Shown here piece after piece: positions 33,809-47,623 of a DNA stretch of 64,000 nucleotides (the first letter of the stretch is position 1; each line of letters begins with the position of its first letter). The notes under the pieces were generated by a model. It was not told the DNA's origin. It worked only from the letters and a program-made list of their open reading frames with translations, and ran no database searches. The position numbers and the translations under genes were made by a program. The DNA is from Agelaius tricolor (lineage: Eukaryota; Chordata; Aves; Passeriformes; Icteridae). The stretch spans positions 1,674,001-1,738,000 of the forward strand of contig JALJCS010000050.1 in NCBI GenBank assembly GCA_023055355.1. Direction: 5' to 3'.

Positions 33809-34909
33809 ATGGCCCTCCCGAGGCAGCTGAAGGAGCAGCTCCTGGGAAAGACAACTCTGAGTCCTGAAAGCTGGGCAGGAACAATGGGAATGTGTCCCTG
33901 CAGCCAAGGATTGTGTGTGAGAACAAGTAGATCTGACAGGATATTGTTTTACACATGCTGCCAGACCAAATCTCCCTGTTTGCCCCAAGGGCCCCTTTGG
34001 CAAATGCTCTGATCCACGGGGCTCCATGGGAAGGCTGCTGTGACACTGAGGGACTTGCACAGGAATTGCATCCAGGAGCCTGGGAGCCCCTCAGGGACTG
34101 GGACCCGGCCCCTTCCAGCCAGAGGGGAAAGGGCCCCCCAAGCCTTGTTAGCCCCAGACAACATGATAAAGCTGAACAGCAAAGGGCCTGGGGGCATTAT
34201 TCTGGAATTATAAAGGCGCCAGCTCCATGGACAACAGAATTCTTGTTCCTAACTCCAAGGAGATTGAGAAAAAAGAATGAAGAAAGGTGTCACTAAAGTA
34301 CTGCTGATGTCTGTAAGGTGTACCTTGATAGTCAGCCAGAATCTTTGTCTGCCACAAACACCTCTAGTGTTTGACCAAGGGGTTAGTCATCAAAATGTAA
34401 TGATGAGTTCTGATGGATTGCTGAGCTTATCCTTTTGTAATTCTTTGCTAATGATGATGTGCTTTGCTGAGCTTATCCTTTTGTAATTCTTTGCAGCTGT
34501 GCATGATATAAATGCCACAATTCCTTCAGTTGGTGTCTGTGTCTTTGGTAGTGACCCTGCCCACTGGTGAAACAGGGCCCCCTCTTGCCTAAGTGTTCCC
34601 TGGGAAGGCAAAAAGCCTCCCTCCAAAATTGCCCCCTTGCTCCTTGTTCCCCCCCTTCATAGCCTGAGCATGATGTGCTCTGGTCTGGGCTGTGCCCGGG
34701 GTCAGCTGGGGTCACCTGTCCTGGCTGTGTCCCCTGCCAAGCTCCCCCGCAGCCCCAGCCCCTCCCCAGCGTGGCTGGACGAGGGGCAGGACAGGCCTTG
34801 GCTGTGCTGCAGCTCAGCAAGAACAAAACCATCTCTGCGTGCTCAGCGCTGTGCTCAGCACCCGGCCCAGCAGTGTCTCAGTGCCAGGGGCTGTGCCCTC
34901 AGTGCCTGC

Positions 34910-35495
34910 CAGGGCTTTCCATGGCAACTGCCAGGCCAGGTGCCCCAGGTGTCCCCCCCAGTGCCGGTTGCCATGGAAACAGTGCCCAGCCCTGCCCCTT
35001 TCTGTCTGGCTGACCTGGCCTTTGGCCCTGGCAGTGCCCTTGGCTGCTGGTTCCTGGTGCCCGAGCGGCCAGCGCGGCACAGGGCAGGTGGCCATGGCAC
35101 AGCCCCCAGCAAGGGATCCCCTCTGCCTCTGGGCACTGACACCAGCCCTGAGCAAGGGGCCCAGGGCAGCTTTCCATGCCCACCAACCATCACAACGGCT
35201 CCGGGCATTGCTTGCCATGGCACCAAACCAAGGAACGGGTCCCTGTGGCCGTTGCCATGGCACCTGCTGGCACCAACCAGTGTCACTGCAATTGTGCCTG
35301 GAACAGCCCTGGCACCGCTTTGGCCTCAGGGTTGCCATGGCAGCCCAGGGCAGCAGCAGCTCTGCAGGCAAGGGGCCATGGAACCTGGCTGCAGAAATGG
35401 CTCCTGGGGCTGCTTTCCAAGGAAACCTGAACTGATGGCGGTTGCCATGGCACCCTAACCCAGCACTGGGGTCCCTGCAGTGTCCATGGCAACAG
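34910..35495. promoter_or_regulatory. Cluster of X-box-like palindromic boxes (copy B)
   Basis: Same cluster as in copy A, with one additional near-match near 35,215 (TTGCCATGGCACC, where copy A has a C for the A). Function not demonstrated. Confidence 0.35.
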
Positions 35496-36084
35496 CCCCT
35501 TGCAATGGCCCACTGCCTGTTGGGATGATGATCCACCCTCACAGCTGGCCCAGGGCAGGGCTGGAGTGCTCTTGGTGCCACCTTGGGCTTGGCACACACT
35601 TGAGGAGGATGTCTGTTTGCAATGGGGAAACTCAGGAGTTTTAGATGGCTTCAAAACTCAAAGAAGGGAAATCCCTCTTTGCCTGAGTGCAGCCACTTCT
35701 CCAAGCAAAGCAGCTCCCAGGTGAGGGAGGAGAGACACCATGGGCTTGGGGAATGTGCAGCAAGGTTGTCCACACTGGCTCAGAGCTCAAGGCACAGCTT
35801 CTCTGAGCAGGCCAGACCTCCTTAGGACAGTCCCTGCATCAATATCAGTCACCAATGCTGCAGTCACCTCTTGTGTAATAAGAAAAGCAATAAAAGACAC
35901 CCTTTCAAATAGGAATACATATTTCCTAGAAGCTCTTTGAGCTATTTCTCCATAACTTTGAAAGGAAACCCTCCTAATGAACTGCACAGGAGCAGAGGGA
36001 AATCAAGGCAGAGCCATGGTTTGTCAGGACTTGCTTGATCCTCATGAGCCTCACTGTGCATTTGGAGCTGAGCCCTTGAACCTC
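35496..36084. other. Non-coding stretch between X-box cluster and 150-bp repeat (copy B)
   Basis: Nothing recognised. Copy A equivalent 4,446-5,034. One-base indels occur (for example AAATGCTG in A against AATGCTG in B near 35,853). Confidence 0.4.
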
Positions 36085-36650
36085 AGGGCCTGGGAGGAGA
36101 TTGCACAAACCTTGCCTGGAGTCAGAGTCAGAGGAAACACCCAAAGTGTCTCCAGGCATTCATGGCTCCCACTGAGGTCCCTGTCCAACACAGGCTCCTC
36201 ATGGACTCCTTGGAGGAGAGAATTGGTGGCCAGGATGGCACAAAAACCTCTCAGACACTCAGTGTGGAAAGGAAAATCCAAAGTACCTTCAACACCTTGA
36301 GTGTCTCAGAGCATGAATGAGCCCCACTGAGTGTCAGTACAAAGCTCTCCAGGGACTCATTAACGCAGATAATTGGGGCCATGATTGCACAAAGCTCTCC
36401 CAGAGTCTGGATCCAAAGGGAAACACCAAGTACCTTAAAAGAACTGAAGTGCCTTGAAGCATTCATGAGCCCCACTGAGTGGTGTTACTGACAGAGCCTC
36501 TGCAGGGACTAATTACAGCAGGTAATTGGAGGCCATGATTGCACAAAGCTCTCAGAGACTGCAAGGCCAAAGCCAAACCCCAAGTCCTTTGAAAAAGCTG
36601 CAGCCCCTGCAGGGAGCATTCAGGAGCCCCCAGGGCCATTGCTGAGCAAG
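36085..36650. repeat. ~150-bp tandem repeat, about four units (copy B)
   Basis: Counterpart of 5,035-5,600, almost unchanged. Confidence 0.85.
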
Positions 36651-38898
36651 GCTCCCCAGGGACTCCTTGCAGCAGATCCTTGAGGCCCCTGGGATGTGGG
36701 CTAGGGGGGGATGCAGAGGGCAGCACAAGGGGCTGGCAGTGCCCAGCCTGGCTGGGGCTGGGCCAGGAGGCCCCAGGGCCTCAGCACAAGGTGTCTCCTC
36801 CCAGCCCTTGCTGGCACAGACCCTGCTGTGCCCCAGGGCACCAAGCCTTGGCTTCTCTTTGTCCCCAGCTGCCATCAGTGCCTCCAGTTCTCTGCTCTGC
36901 CTTGGGCCTGGGGACACTTTCTCTGTCATGTCCCTCAGTGGGAGCCACTACAAGTCCAAGAAACTTTGGAGTTGGATTGTGACTTGGAGTTCTGCAGAGG
37001 CTTCTTCAGCTCCCTCTCAGGGCCTGATGTTCAGGGCCTGAGCACAAAGCCCCAGAGGGTCCTAAAGTCCTTGTGCTGTGTCTGTGCTGCTGAGCTGGGC
37101 CGGGCTCCTGGCCCAGAGGCAGCTCCTGGCAAGGGCAGCAGAGCTGCAGAGAGACAGCTCTGGGCAGGAGCAGCTCCTGTGCACAGCCCAGCAGGGCTGG
37201 GGCACTGCCTGCAGCCAGCCCGGGCACAGCACAGAGGCACAGAGAGCTTCAAGCAGGCAGGGCTGGGAAGGGGCTGGGAAGTGCCTGGGGCACAATCCCT
37301 GCCAGCCCTTGGCACAGCAACCTCTGGCTGCAGGACAATGCAGCTGCAGCTCCTGCACTGATCTCCTAAAGCTGCAACATCCCAATGCCTGCAGACTCTG
37401 GCAGTGCATCTCTGAGGATTTCTGCTGCAGGGGAGCTGAAATGCTCATGAAGCTCTCACATGCTGAGCAGTCTCAGAATATTTTCAAGACAAGGATTTTG
37501 ATTAAAATGAGGCAATTTCCTAAGACTTTGTGTTCAGATTCCTACTACTGGAGAGTGCCAGGGAGGGAGGATAAATATTAAAGGATGTTTATGAATTATT
37601 AGTTATGAATTTTGGCAAGTGGTGCCTGAGATCACCAAACTGTTCCTTCTAGTGACCAGCAGGTTCACAGGAGATCCCTAATGTGCCTTCAGCCACTGTG
37701 CCCATGGACAGCAGCAGCAGCAGCTTTGCTGGAGCCATCAGGCTCAGTCTGAGCTGTCCTTTCTCCAAGCTGCAAAGAGAAGCTGCCCCCAGGCAGTGCC
37801 CTGCAAACAGGCAGGGTTCTGTCAGGCCAAGGAGAGTGAACAGAGCTTTGGGCTCTGTGAGTGCTGGCACAGAGAGATCAGGCACAGGGAAACACCTGCA
37901 GGAGGAAAAGCTCCAGGAAGCAGAGAGAGGATCAGGGAAGGAGAGAAAACAGAACCCAGCAATGCTGTGGCAGGGAGAGTTGAGAGATGTGCACAGGATC
38001 CCCTGCAGTGCAGCCCCTCCCTCTGAACAAGCCCCCTCCCTCCTGTGCCCCAGCCAAGCCTCTGCCCTCAGGCCCGGGGCTCCAAGGTGTGCAGCCCCTC
38101 CTGTGCAGGCAGAGCTGCAGCAGAGCCGTGGGGCAGCTCTGCAGCCCCGGGCCCAGTTCCCTCTGCAGAGCACAGGGCTGGGAGCAGCTGCCCGGCCCTG
38201 GGGGCTCTGGAGGGGCACAGCTGGCTCAGGGTGACGCTGTCCCCAGGGCCCGGCTCTGGGCAATGCTGTCAGGGCAGCCAGGGAAGGAGCTGCATCTCCC
38301 TTCAGCCAATGCCAGCAGAAGGACACTTGCAAGTCCCTCTGACATTTCAGTCCAGCCTGGGAGCTTCACCCCAGCATGCAAACCTGTCCTGGAGCATCTC
38401 TGAGTGATAAGATCCATGGGCAAAGGCAGAGGTGTTGTGACACTGAAAATGCTGCTGGGTTGGTGGAATGAGCAACATGAGTCCTTGGCTACAAAGGTGG
38501 AGCTGGGCTCTGCTGGATCCATCTGCTCTCACAGTACCTGGGGTTTGTAAGAGGAACGTGGGAGTGTGAACATCCTCCAGCTGAGAAAAGTGAAAGCCCA
38601 GAGGAACTGCAAACAGAATGAAGTGACAGATCATCTGCCCCCAGTCTCCACTCATTATCTTGCCTCAGGGAAATCAGTCTGTTCTACCAGAGGGCAGCAG
38701 AAATGCTCAGGGTTTCTGATATCCAAGAGTACCAGGAAGTCCATGGAAGGAGCTTAAAAAGAAAACATCAGAACTCTGAAACACAAGAGCATGTCCGTGT
38801 GTGTTACAAAGGAGGGTGTGTGGGAAGTGGCTTTGATTTTGGTTACAGGTATCTCCTCTAACCCTTCACTGTCCTTTTCTCCATGAACAGGTGCCCAT

Positions 38899-39694
38899 GT
38901 GCAGCCACAGCAAATGTCCAACAGCAGCTGCATCAGCCACTTCCTCCTGCTGGCATTGGCAGAGCCGGGGCAGCTGCAGCTCCTGCACTTCTGCCTCTTG
39001 CTGGGCATCTCCCTGGCTGCCCTCCTGGGCAACGGCCTCATCATCAGCGCCGGAGCCTGCGGCCACCACCTGCACACGCCCATGTTCTTCTTCCTGCTCA
39101 GCCTGGCCCTCCCTGACCTGGGCTCCATCTGCACCACTGTGCCCAGAGCCATGCACAATTCCCTCTGGGACACCAGCACCATCTCCTACACTGGATGTGC
39201 TGCACAGGTCTTTTTCTTTTTGTTCTTTATCACAGCAGAGCTTTCATTCCTGACCCTCACGTGCTCCGACTGCTACGTGTCCATCTGCAAAGCCCTGCAC
39301 CACAGGACCCTGCTGGGCAGCAGAGCTTGTGCCCACATGGCAGCAGCTGCCTGGGCCAGGGGCTTTCTCACTGCTCTGCTGCACATGGCCAATACATTTT
39401 CCCTGCCCCTGTGCCATGGCAATGCCCTGGGCCAGTTCTTCTGTGAAATCCCCCAGATCCTCAAACTTCCAACCCCAGGGAACTTGGGCTTCTTGCTGTT
39501 GGTGCCTGTTTATCATTTGGCTGTTCTGTGTTCATTGTTGTTTTCTCCTATGTGCAGACCTTCAGGCCATGCTGAGCATCCCCTCAGAGCAGGGACAGCA
39601 CAAAGCCTTTTCCACCTGCCTCCCTCCCCTGGCTGTACCTCTGTTTATCAGTACTGCAGTGTTTGCCTGTTGTTGCAGGCTCCCAGCCAGGTAA
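38899..39694 (+). pseudogene. Olfactory receptor, family-14 type, frameshifted (copy B)
   Basis: Duplicate of the copy A receptor with the same TM5 frameshift, the same stop before TM7 and the same Arg-to-Cys change in the DRY box. It was therefore dead before duplication. Private differences include Arg to Gly after TM1 (IISAGACG) and Met to Thr just before the DRY position. Confidence 0.88.
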
Positions 39695-40454
39695 TAATTA
39701 GCATTGTCTCCATGATTGCAGAAGGCTGATCCATGGCTTTATTCTACTATATTATATCATATCCTACTGTACTTATTAAGGAACTCCTCCCCTTACAGGC
39801 AGTGCGATACAGCTTTGCCCTAATTGCTCAATCCCTGCAAACACCATGCAGTGGCCAGGCAGAGCTGTCAGCAAAGGAAGGGCCCAGCCAGGGGGGGCAG
39901 CCGGGGGATGCCGACAGCCTGCAGGGACAGAGGCGCAGGGCAGGGACACCGTGGGACAGCCTGGGCTGCACAGGGCACAGGGATGGGCAGCAGCTGCAAG
40001 ACAGCCCTGCCAGAGCCAGCTTGGGCAGCACTTTGGCCATGGCTGCTGGGCCTGGGGCCAGGAGGGGACAAGTGACCCTTGCAGGCCTGGGGCCTCATTG
40101 CCTCCTTGTCCCTGCTCAGCAGCCTGGCAGGGGCCGCCCCACGCTCCTGGCCCTGGCATTGCACATCCCCACATGCCAGTGCCCATCCCGGGAAGAGCCC
40201 TGAGCAAGGAGGGAGGGACAGGATCTGCCTGGCCAGGCCCTGGGGCTCAGGCCTTGGCCCTTTGCATTCCTGAAACACATCCAGGTGTGCTCAGCACATG
40301 AGATACCTTTGCCTTGCTTGTCCCCACCTGGCATCACTGCCTGCAGTGTTCTGCTCTAGCTGGAACCTGGGGACACTTTCTCAGCTGTGTCCCTGACAGG
40401 GATCTCTTCAAAGTACAAGAAACTTCAGTGTTTTATTATAGCTGAGTTCTTGAG

Positions 40455-40850
40455 GGTTTTGTGACATCACTGAGGGGATGGTGACATCACAGAATGGGCT
40501 GTGACATCACAGAGCTGGCTGTGACATCATACAGCAGGATATGAGGCCATAGAGCAGAGTCTGCCATCACAGAGGATGGCTCAATGGCATCAGAGAGTGG
40601 GTTGTGACATCAACTTATGGCTGGATGACATCATAGAGCAGGCTGTGACATCACAGAACAGACTTTGACATCACAGGGTGACTGTGACATCAGTCTTCTG
40701 TGACATCACAGCACAGCTCTAAGACATCACAAGGTGACATAGAGTTGGCTCTGTGACATCACAGGTTCAGTGTGACATCACAGGTTCAGTGTGACATCAC
40801 GGGTTGCTGTGTGACGTCACAGGGGCTGTGTGACATCACAGGGGCTGTGT
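40455..40850. repeat. Irregular array of TGACATCACAG units (copy B)
   Basis: Counterpart of 9,405-9,815, but with unit losses, gains and rearrangement relative to copy A. A perfect TGACGTCA occurs near 40,813 in the unit GTGTGACGTCACAGG, a different unit from the one in copy A. Confidence 0.85.
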
Positions 40851-41148
40851 GAGGTCCCTGGGGAGGTCACTCTGCCCCGGCCCCCCTCACAGTTCCCCCC
40901 AGAGCAGTCCAACCCTGTTCGTGCACAGTGGGGTCCCCTGTCCCCCCGGGTCCCCCCGCCCCCAGCCCCGCAGCCTCCCCCAGAGGATGTTCCACGAGAT
41001 CGACCCCAGAGCCTGACACGGGGACGGGGGGCCGGGGCCCTGGGGTGGCACAGGGGGACAGGGACCCCCCGGCAGCGTCCCCGTGTCCCCCAGGGCCAGA
41101 GCCTGGGCCAGGGCTCCTTCACCCTGCTACCAATGAGGCCTTGAGAGC

Positions 41149-42240
41149 GCTGTGACACTGTGGGGCCCTGTGAGACCAAGGGACCATTGTGGCACTGTGG
41201 GGATCTGTGACATCATAGGACCAGTGTGACATTGTGGGGCCTTGTGATACCAAGGGATCGTTGTGACACTGTGGGGCCTCATGGAATCATGGAGACCACT
41301 GTGACATTGCTGGGCCTCATGGAACCAAGGGGACTGTACTGACACTGTGTGGCTCGATGGAATGTAGGGATCATTGTGACACTGAGAGGCCTCATCAAAC
41401 CAAGGGTCCATTGTGACATTGCAAGGCCTCATGGCACCATGGAGACCATTATGACACTTTGGGATGTAATGGAACCAAGGGGCCATTGTGACATTGCAAG
41501 GCCTCATGGCACCATGCAAAGGCAATTAAGATACTTTACAGCCTCATGGAACCAAGGAGCCATTGTGACACTGAGGGGCACCATGGAATCATGGAGACCA
41601 TTGTGCCCCTGGGGGTCCCCACAGAACCAAGAGGACCATTGTGATATTGTGGGGCCTCGTGAAACCAAGAGGCCTTTGTGACACTGCAGGGCTGCATGCA
41701 ACCAAAGGTCCATTGTGACACTGCAGGGCCTCATGACATCAGTGGTCCATTGTGACACTGGGCAACCAAAGGAGACCATTGTGACACTGCAGGGCTGCAT
41801 GGAACCAAAGCTCCAGGGCGACACAGAGTGGCCTCCTGTCATCAATGGTCCATTGTGACACTGTGGAGCCAGAGGAGACCATTGTGACACAGCAAAGCCC
41901 CAGGGTCCAAAGGTCCGTTGTGACATTGCAGGGCTCATGGAACAGAGGAGTCACGCGACATTGTGGGGCCTGGGGAACCACGGAGACCATGGTGACACTG
42001 CAAGGCCTCATGGAATCCTTGGGACCATTGTGACACTGCGGGGCCCTATGACACCTGGGGGCCACTGCGACATTGTGGGACCCCATTGAACCTGGGGGCC
42101 GGTGTGACACTGCAGGTCTTCTTGTAATCAAGGGGCCATTGTGACACTGCTGGAACCCATGGAATCAAGTAACCATTATGACACTGCGGGTCCCCATGGA
42201 TCCAAGGCAGAATTGTGACACTTTGGAGACCCATAAAACC
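41149..42240. repeat. ~37-bp minisatellite (copy B)
   Basis: Counterpart of 10,118-11,250, with several units lost or duplicated (for example near 41,480-41,530 and 41,760-41,830). Confidence 0.92.
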
Positions 42241-42254
42241 AAGGGAACACAGAA

Positions 42255-42810
42255 CAGCTCTGGCTGGTTTGGCCTCCCATGGGCTGCCTGACCGGTCCAA
42301 GGGACCTTTGCATGTTGAGGGTCACTTCTCAGCTGCTGCTGAAACACTGGGGCTATGTGCTTTCCTTTCCAATAGATAGGAACTGTCCATCTGCTCCAGG
42401 CACCCATGGCCAGAATTGGGATTTCACCTCCAAATTTCCTTCAGTCCAGGGATTGTTCCCATAGGAATATTGCCAGGACAAGTCTGGCTGGCAGTGGTTT
42501 CACAATAATCACCTCTTATCTGTCCCCAAAACATTGGGGAGGCTCCATGCTGTCCTTCCCATGGGAAAGAACTGTCCTGCTTCTCCAGGTGCCCATGGCC
42601 GAGATTGGGTTTCCACCTCCAAAATTCCCTAAATCCAAAATCTGCTATTCCTGACAAGTCTGGCTGGCCTTGGCCTACTGAGGCTCTCACCTGCCTTCCA
42701 AACCTTGGAGCTCTGTGCTTTCCTTCCTATGGAAAAGAACTGTCCTTCTCAGCCAGGTGCCCATGGCCACAATTGGGATTGCACCTCCAACACTGCCTGT
42801 TGTGACAGAT
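42255..42810. repeat. ~180-bp tandem repeat, three units (copy B)
   Basis: Counterpart of 11,270-11,825. Confidence 0.85.
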
Positions 42811-43624
42811 TGGAGGAGATTGTTGGCTCCAAACATTTTGTGTGTGGGGCAGGAAGGGGCAGATCCAGCCTTGCCCTGCCCTGTAAGCCCAGCCCTGCCC
42901 TGCCCTGTGACCCCAATGCCCCCAGGGGCCTCCAGTGGGTTTACGGTTTCTACCTGAACCGCGGCACACTGAACCCCCAGCACCGCCGTCCGAGCCTGGG
43001 CACTGGGGCCCTCTTGGCTCTACTCAGTGCTGCTGCTGTACTCGGGGCACCCCAAACCCCGGTAGGGACCCATGTCCCCCCACTCCAGGGATTGTGCACG
43101 ACTCACACTGCCCCGATCCTCCCAGCACCCGGAGCTCCGTTCGGGGTTTGCGTGCCAACTCACCAATTCGTCTGCCACCCTCAGCACGCCCTGAGGGCGC
43201 CTACCAAGCCTGAAGGGGGAAGGCCGACCCCTTGCGTGACACTCACATTTCTATTCCTCCCACGCCCGCAGGGGGGCCCACCTTATCCCCCTGGGAGGCG
43301 TCTCACTCACTCAGGCTTCTCCTGCTTCCCTCCGTTTCTGGCCGGTCCCCTGGCAGGAGTCCGGAACCGCGGTACTCGGAGGCCCACAGCTGCTTCAGGG
43401 CTCCAAGCTGCCGGGCCCCGTCTCACACACACTTCTTTCGCTTGCCTCCTACTCCTGACACCGCCTTTACTTACCCATGCTCCTCCACACTCTTTGCTCC
43501 TAGGCTGCTGCCGACCGCTCCAGATAAGGCCAGATATCCCGCAGGCCCTCAGTCCTCTTCGGGTGTGGCCTGTCCCGGACCAGTCCCCCAGCCTGTTATG
43601 AATGGCACGTGAGCAGCTCTTTAG

Positions 43625-44090
43625 TGATTTCAGATTTACTGGAAACAGTCTAGGCAGGGGACCCATGGGGTGTGCGCACACCACCGCTCCTCCCCAGACA
43701 GCGTGGAGGAGGAGGAGGTCAGCTCCGTCCTCCAGCAGAGCTGGGTCTGCTTTCCTCACAAGAGTCTATGAGTAGACACCTGTTGGTTTCAGATTCATAA
43801 TCTTTATACTGCTCGTGGCCCACTCTGGTTAGGGTGATGAAGGCAAAATGTTGTGACCAGGGTCTTTGACATTGTCTTATGTTCTCTTTGTTTAGAGGTG
43901 GTATTTTGATTCTTTATTTTCATGGTGGTTGGTTGTTCTAGGGGTTTTTGTTATGTAATCCTTTTCTTCTAAGTCTTATTTTCATATTTGAGAGTTTCAT
44001 ATTTGCTTATTAGCTGACGTAATCATCCTCTTTATGGTCTTGGGTGGTTTGCCATTTTAGATGAGAGTGGGAGCAGTGGGGGTAACACCC
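43625..44090 (-). mobile_element. LTR-like unit, minus orientation (copy B)
   Basis: Counterpart of 12,640-13,100, with small indels around 43,970-44,010. Confidence 0.35.
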
Positions 44091-45160
44091 AACAGTAAGG
44101 GGATTTACATGATTATAAAACCTTTAAAAAAACAATTAAATCTAACACCGGCACTTTACATGACTATAAAACATTAAACAAACAATCTATACCTATCATT
44201 GGATTTTTCTATTAACTCCTTTAACAATGTCTTCTCTACAACACTCTGGGAGGTTGTGGAACCAAGGGGATCATTGTGGCACCTGTTGGGGCCCATGGAA
44301 CCAAGGGGCCAGTGTGCAAACAAGAGGCCATTGTGAGCCTGTGGGGTGTAGCAGCCCAGAACACTGAAATGCTGCAGGTAAACAAAGGCTCCTTTACTTG
44401 AGTTTGGTGCACAGCAGGAACACCAGCCACATATTCTCAAGAGGTCAAAAGGACACAAAATTTTACTGGCAAAGTACAAAAACACAAGAAACTTTGGAAG
44501 AGGATTTAATGCAACATCCAATTACACAGAAAACACTTTTCATAGCAGTAACTTCATTAACTTAGCTCATTTAACCTAGAAATCATTGAACACGTAAGCT
44601 GCTGAGGTACCCAAAAAATGTTGCATATAAAGAGCATTAGAAAGAGAAGAAAGAGAGAGAGACAGAAAGACAGAAGCTCTATAGAAAGACACGCATATGA
44701 CTATAAGTTCCTAGGGTTCCAGTGTGGGTGAGACACAAACCCCAGGAGAAGGCAGAGTCCATACCAGGGGCTGACCTTGTGCTCCGTGTTTTTAAGCCCC
44801 CGGGCCTTTGTGGGCCTGCCCCCAGGTGGGATTTCTGATGGCTCAGGCAATCAGGGATGGGTTAGCACTGTCCCCACTGTGTGACTGATTGACAGCTCAT
44901 CCCACGGTGTCTCAGGACATTGATCTCATCCAGCCTCTGACAGTGACCATGGTGACACCGCGGAACCTCATGGAACCATGGGTCGGTTGTGACCAGGTGG
45001 GTCCAAGGACACCACGGTGACACTGGGGAACCTCATGGGAACAAGTGGCCATTGTGACGCTGTGGATCCCCATGGAACCAAGGCTGCTGCCTTCAGTTTT
45101 AGCTGTCATATCTCCAGATTCTGTACTGCATTAGTCTGTAACTCTGGACTTCATACAGAG

Positions 45161-45515
45161 TGTTAGCAAGTTCTCTTCACAGTGTAGTCAGACTAAACAA
45201 TCCTTTTCCAGCCCCAGAACCAGATGCTGTTTCAGCTTCAGGCCCCAAAAGTGCAAACAACAGCAAATTGAGGAGAACAAACTGGGAGGATGGGACTGCA
45301 TCACCTGAGGCTGTAATTGGACATTTAACCCCAATATTTAAAAGGACCAAACCTTATAAAATGTGAAAACCCCTGACCAGTCATCCATTTTGAGTCTAGC
45401 CTTGGCTGGGCTCTTGTCCTGCTCAAGGGGAATCCTTTGAAGGCCTTGTAATAAATCCCTACTTTATTCCTTTAATTCTGCCCAGCCTCTGTTCCAGGGA
45501 GCCTCTCCAGGCATC
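45161..45515 (+). mobile_element. LTR-like unit, plus orientation (copy B)
   Basis: Counterpart of 14,170-14,525. Confidence 0.5.
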
Positions 45516-46597
45516 AAGCTGATCAGTGCCCGCAGAGCAAAGGATTGCTCAGGAAGTCTCCCTCACCCTCGCACAGTCCCATCTGACCAGGGCAAAAATC
45601 CAGTGGGGAGGAGAACATTATCTTGGGCCCTGGAAGGTGTGTTCTGCCTTTGCTTTGCACTTCCTTTCCTTGGACATTTGTGACATCCACTTTGAGGAAC
45701 TGAGGCTCATGGAGTTGGCACCAAATCTCCCATGGGGCTCCTCAGAGTGCACAAAGCCCAAAGGAGCTGCACCTCGACCAGAATTAGCTTCAAGAATTAA
45801 TTTTGTCAGGAGTGGGATTAATGAAAAAGATTTCAATGAACCCCAAATGATTTTTTTCCCATTTTCAAGATTTTCACTCATTAGTTTTCATAAGAAGCAA
45901 TATAACATTACTTTTTAATTGATATTGAAGCAGGGTGTTCCCTAAGGAAGTCTTGACTGGTAGGAAAGGTCTTCCTTGAGGTCAAGCACTGCCTCTATGG
46001 ATAAAACTTTGCTTCTCACATTTTCAATATTGCCATTTCTCTCCTGGGCCTTCAGGCACCTGCATCCCTTTTCACCTTCTAGAAGACAGTAATCTGCATC
46101 TCAGCTGCTTTTATTTTTTGGGACAGGAATGATGTTTTCTGTGGTGGTGAAACAGCAGCCAAAGGCTGACAAACTGAATCCTGACCGGAGCCGACAGAAG
46201 CCATGAGAAAGCTGACAACTCTTTGTGAGAACAGAGCTGTGCAGCAGTGAAAAACAACTTGTTTTTCCTGAGATAGAGCTCGAGGACTGTGCAAAACAAC
46301 GACTTTCCCTGAAAAAGAGCTCTAGGACTGTGATAAACACTAGCCACCTGCATAAACTGTTTTTTCACTCTTAGATAGAAAAATGAAAACTATCTCTCAC
46401 AAACAACTTTTCCTGCACTTACACACCAGGGGTTTGAGTGACCAATCAATCACCTGTGGGTAAACAATCTCCAAACACATTCTGCACATCAGCCCAACAC
46501 AGGAGAAGCAAATGAGATAAAAATTGTTTTCCTTTTTCTCTGAGGCTTCTCAGCTTCCCAGGAGAAAAATCCTGGGCGGAGGGATTTTTTCAGAGAA

Positions 46598-47099
46598 TGT
46601 GAATGCCCCAGTGTTAGAGATGAGTAATGAGATGGTTGGCTCTCCCAATTAGAGGGTGAACATGATCAGTATGTTAAGAGAAGTTGTACAGATGTAGAGT
46701 TCTGTTACTGCAATGTGTCCCCCCCCCGCCCAGCATTGTTGTCCCGGGATGATCTTGGTAGTGCGGGCATTTGGGGAGGGGCAGATTGTTCCTAAGAGGC
46801 TCGGCTTAGCAACAGCTGAGCTCCAATCCAGTTCCAAGAAAGCAGTCTGCAGCAATGGACAGCGACCAAGAGTCAAGAGACAGCCTTTGGGAGGAGCTAG
46901 GGCTGCCTGTTGCAACAGCAAGGATATAAAAGGGAGAGCAGCCATTGTGTGGATGAGCCAGCCACGTGGTTACCAGCCACAAAGAGGGGGAGGCTCCCAG
47001 CACTGTCACTTTTTCCTTATTTAGTCCTTTTGTTGTAAGTTTTCTTAAGTTTTTAATAGACCTTTCAAAATTTTGAGACGTGAACAGTCATTTCTCACA
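46598..47099 (+). mobile_element. LTR-like unit, plus orientation (copy B)
   Basis: Counterpart of 15,618-16,119, nearly identical until about 47,085. Confidence 0.5.
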
Positions 47100-47403
47100 C
47101 GGAGAAAAGGTTTTAAAAGAAAGGGGTTTTTTAAATTATTTGTGTTCTTTTAAACCCAGGCCGTTCCTACCACGCTCACAGTGAACCACAGCCTTTCTCA
47201 TCACCTGCACAGCCACCCCCCAGTCAACCCACTCCCTCTGGACTCTGCACAACTCCCAACACACCATTTGTCTGGGGGAAAGCACAGACTGTGTCAAGGC
47301 AGCAGAGCCCAGACCTGGCCTGACTTCCCCAGACCACTGGAAAGGAGGAAATCCAGACCCACGGACACACACACAGACACAGAGCAAAGCTTTCCTCAAA
47401 GGG

Positions 47404-47409
47404 TTTATT
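47404..47409 (-). terminator. Poly(A) signal of the secreted-protein gene (copy B)
   Basis: AATAAA on the minus strand downstream of the copy B stop codon. Confidence 0.55.
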
Positions 47410-47623
47410 GACTATTGATTGATTATTCTTCAGGGGAAATGGCCCAGGGCTCAAAGGGTTCAGGGGGTTCCTGCAGGGATGATCATCTCCTCATGCCACT
47501 GGAGAGGAAAAAGGACACTGGTCCTTGCCAGCCTAAAAGACAAAGCCCAGAAGGTGCCCTCTGGAGCCCACTGGGCCATGGCTGGGCTTTGTCCCCAGCC
47601 CTGTCCCTGCAGGCACGGCTCAC

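Larger units (their letters stand above)
32237..34580 (+). mobile_element. ERV-L-like retroviral remnant (copy B)
   Basis: This is the duplicate of the element at 1,190-3,530, with the same bracketing segments and internal order. The 3' bracketing part differs slightly (34,420-34,500), where a CTTATCCTTTTGTAATTCTTTGC segment occurs twice in tandem. Confidence 0.6.
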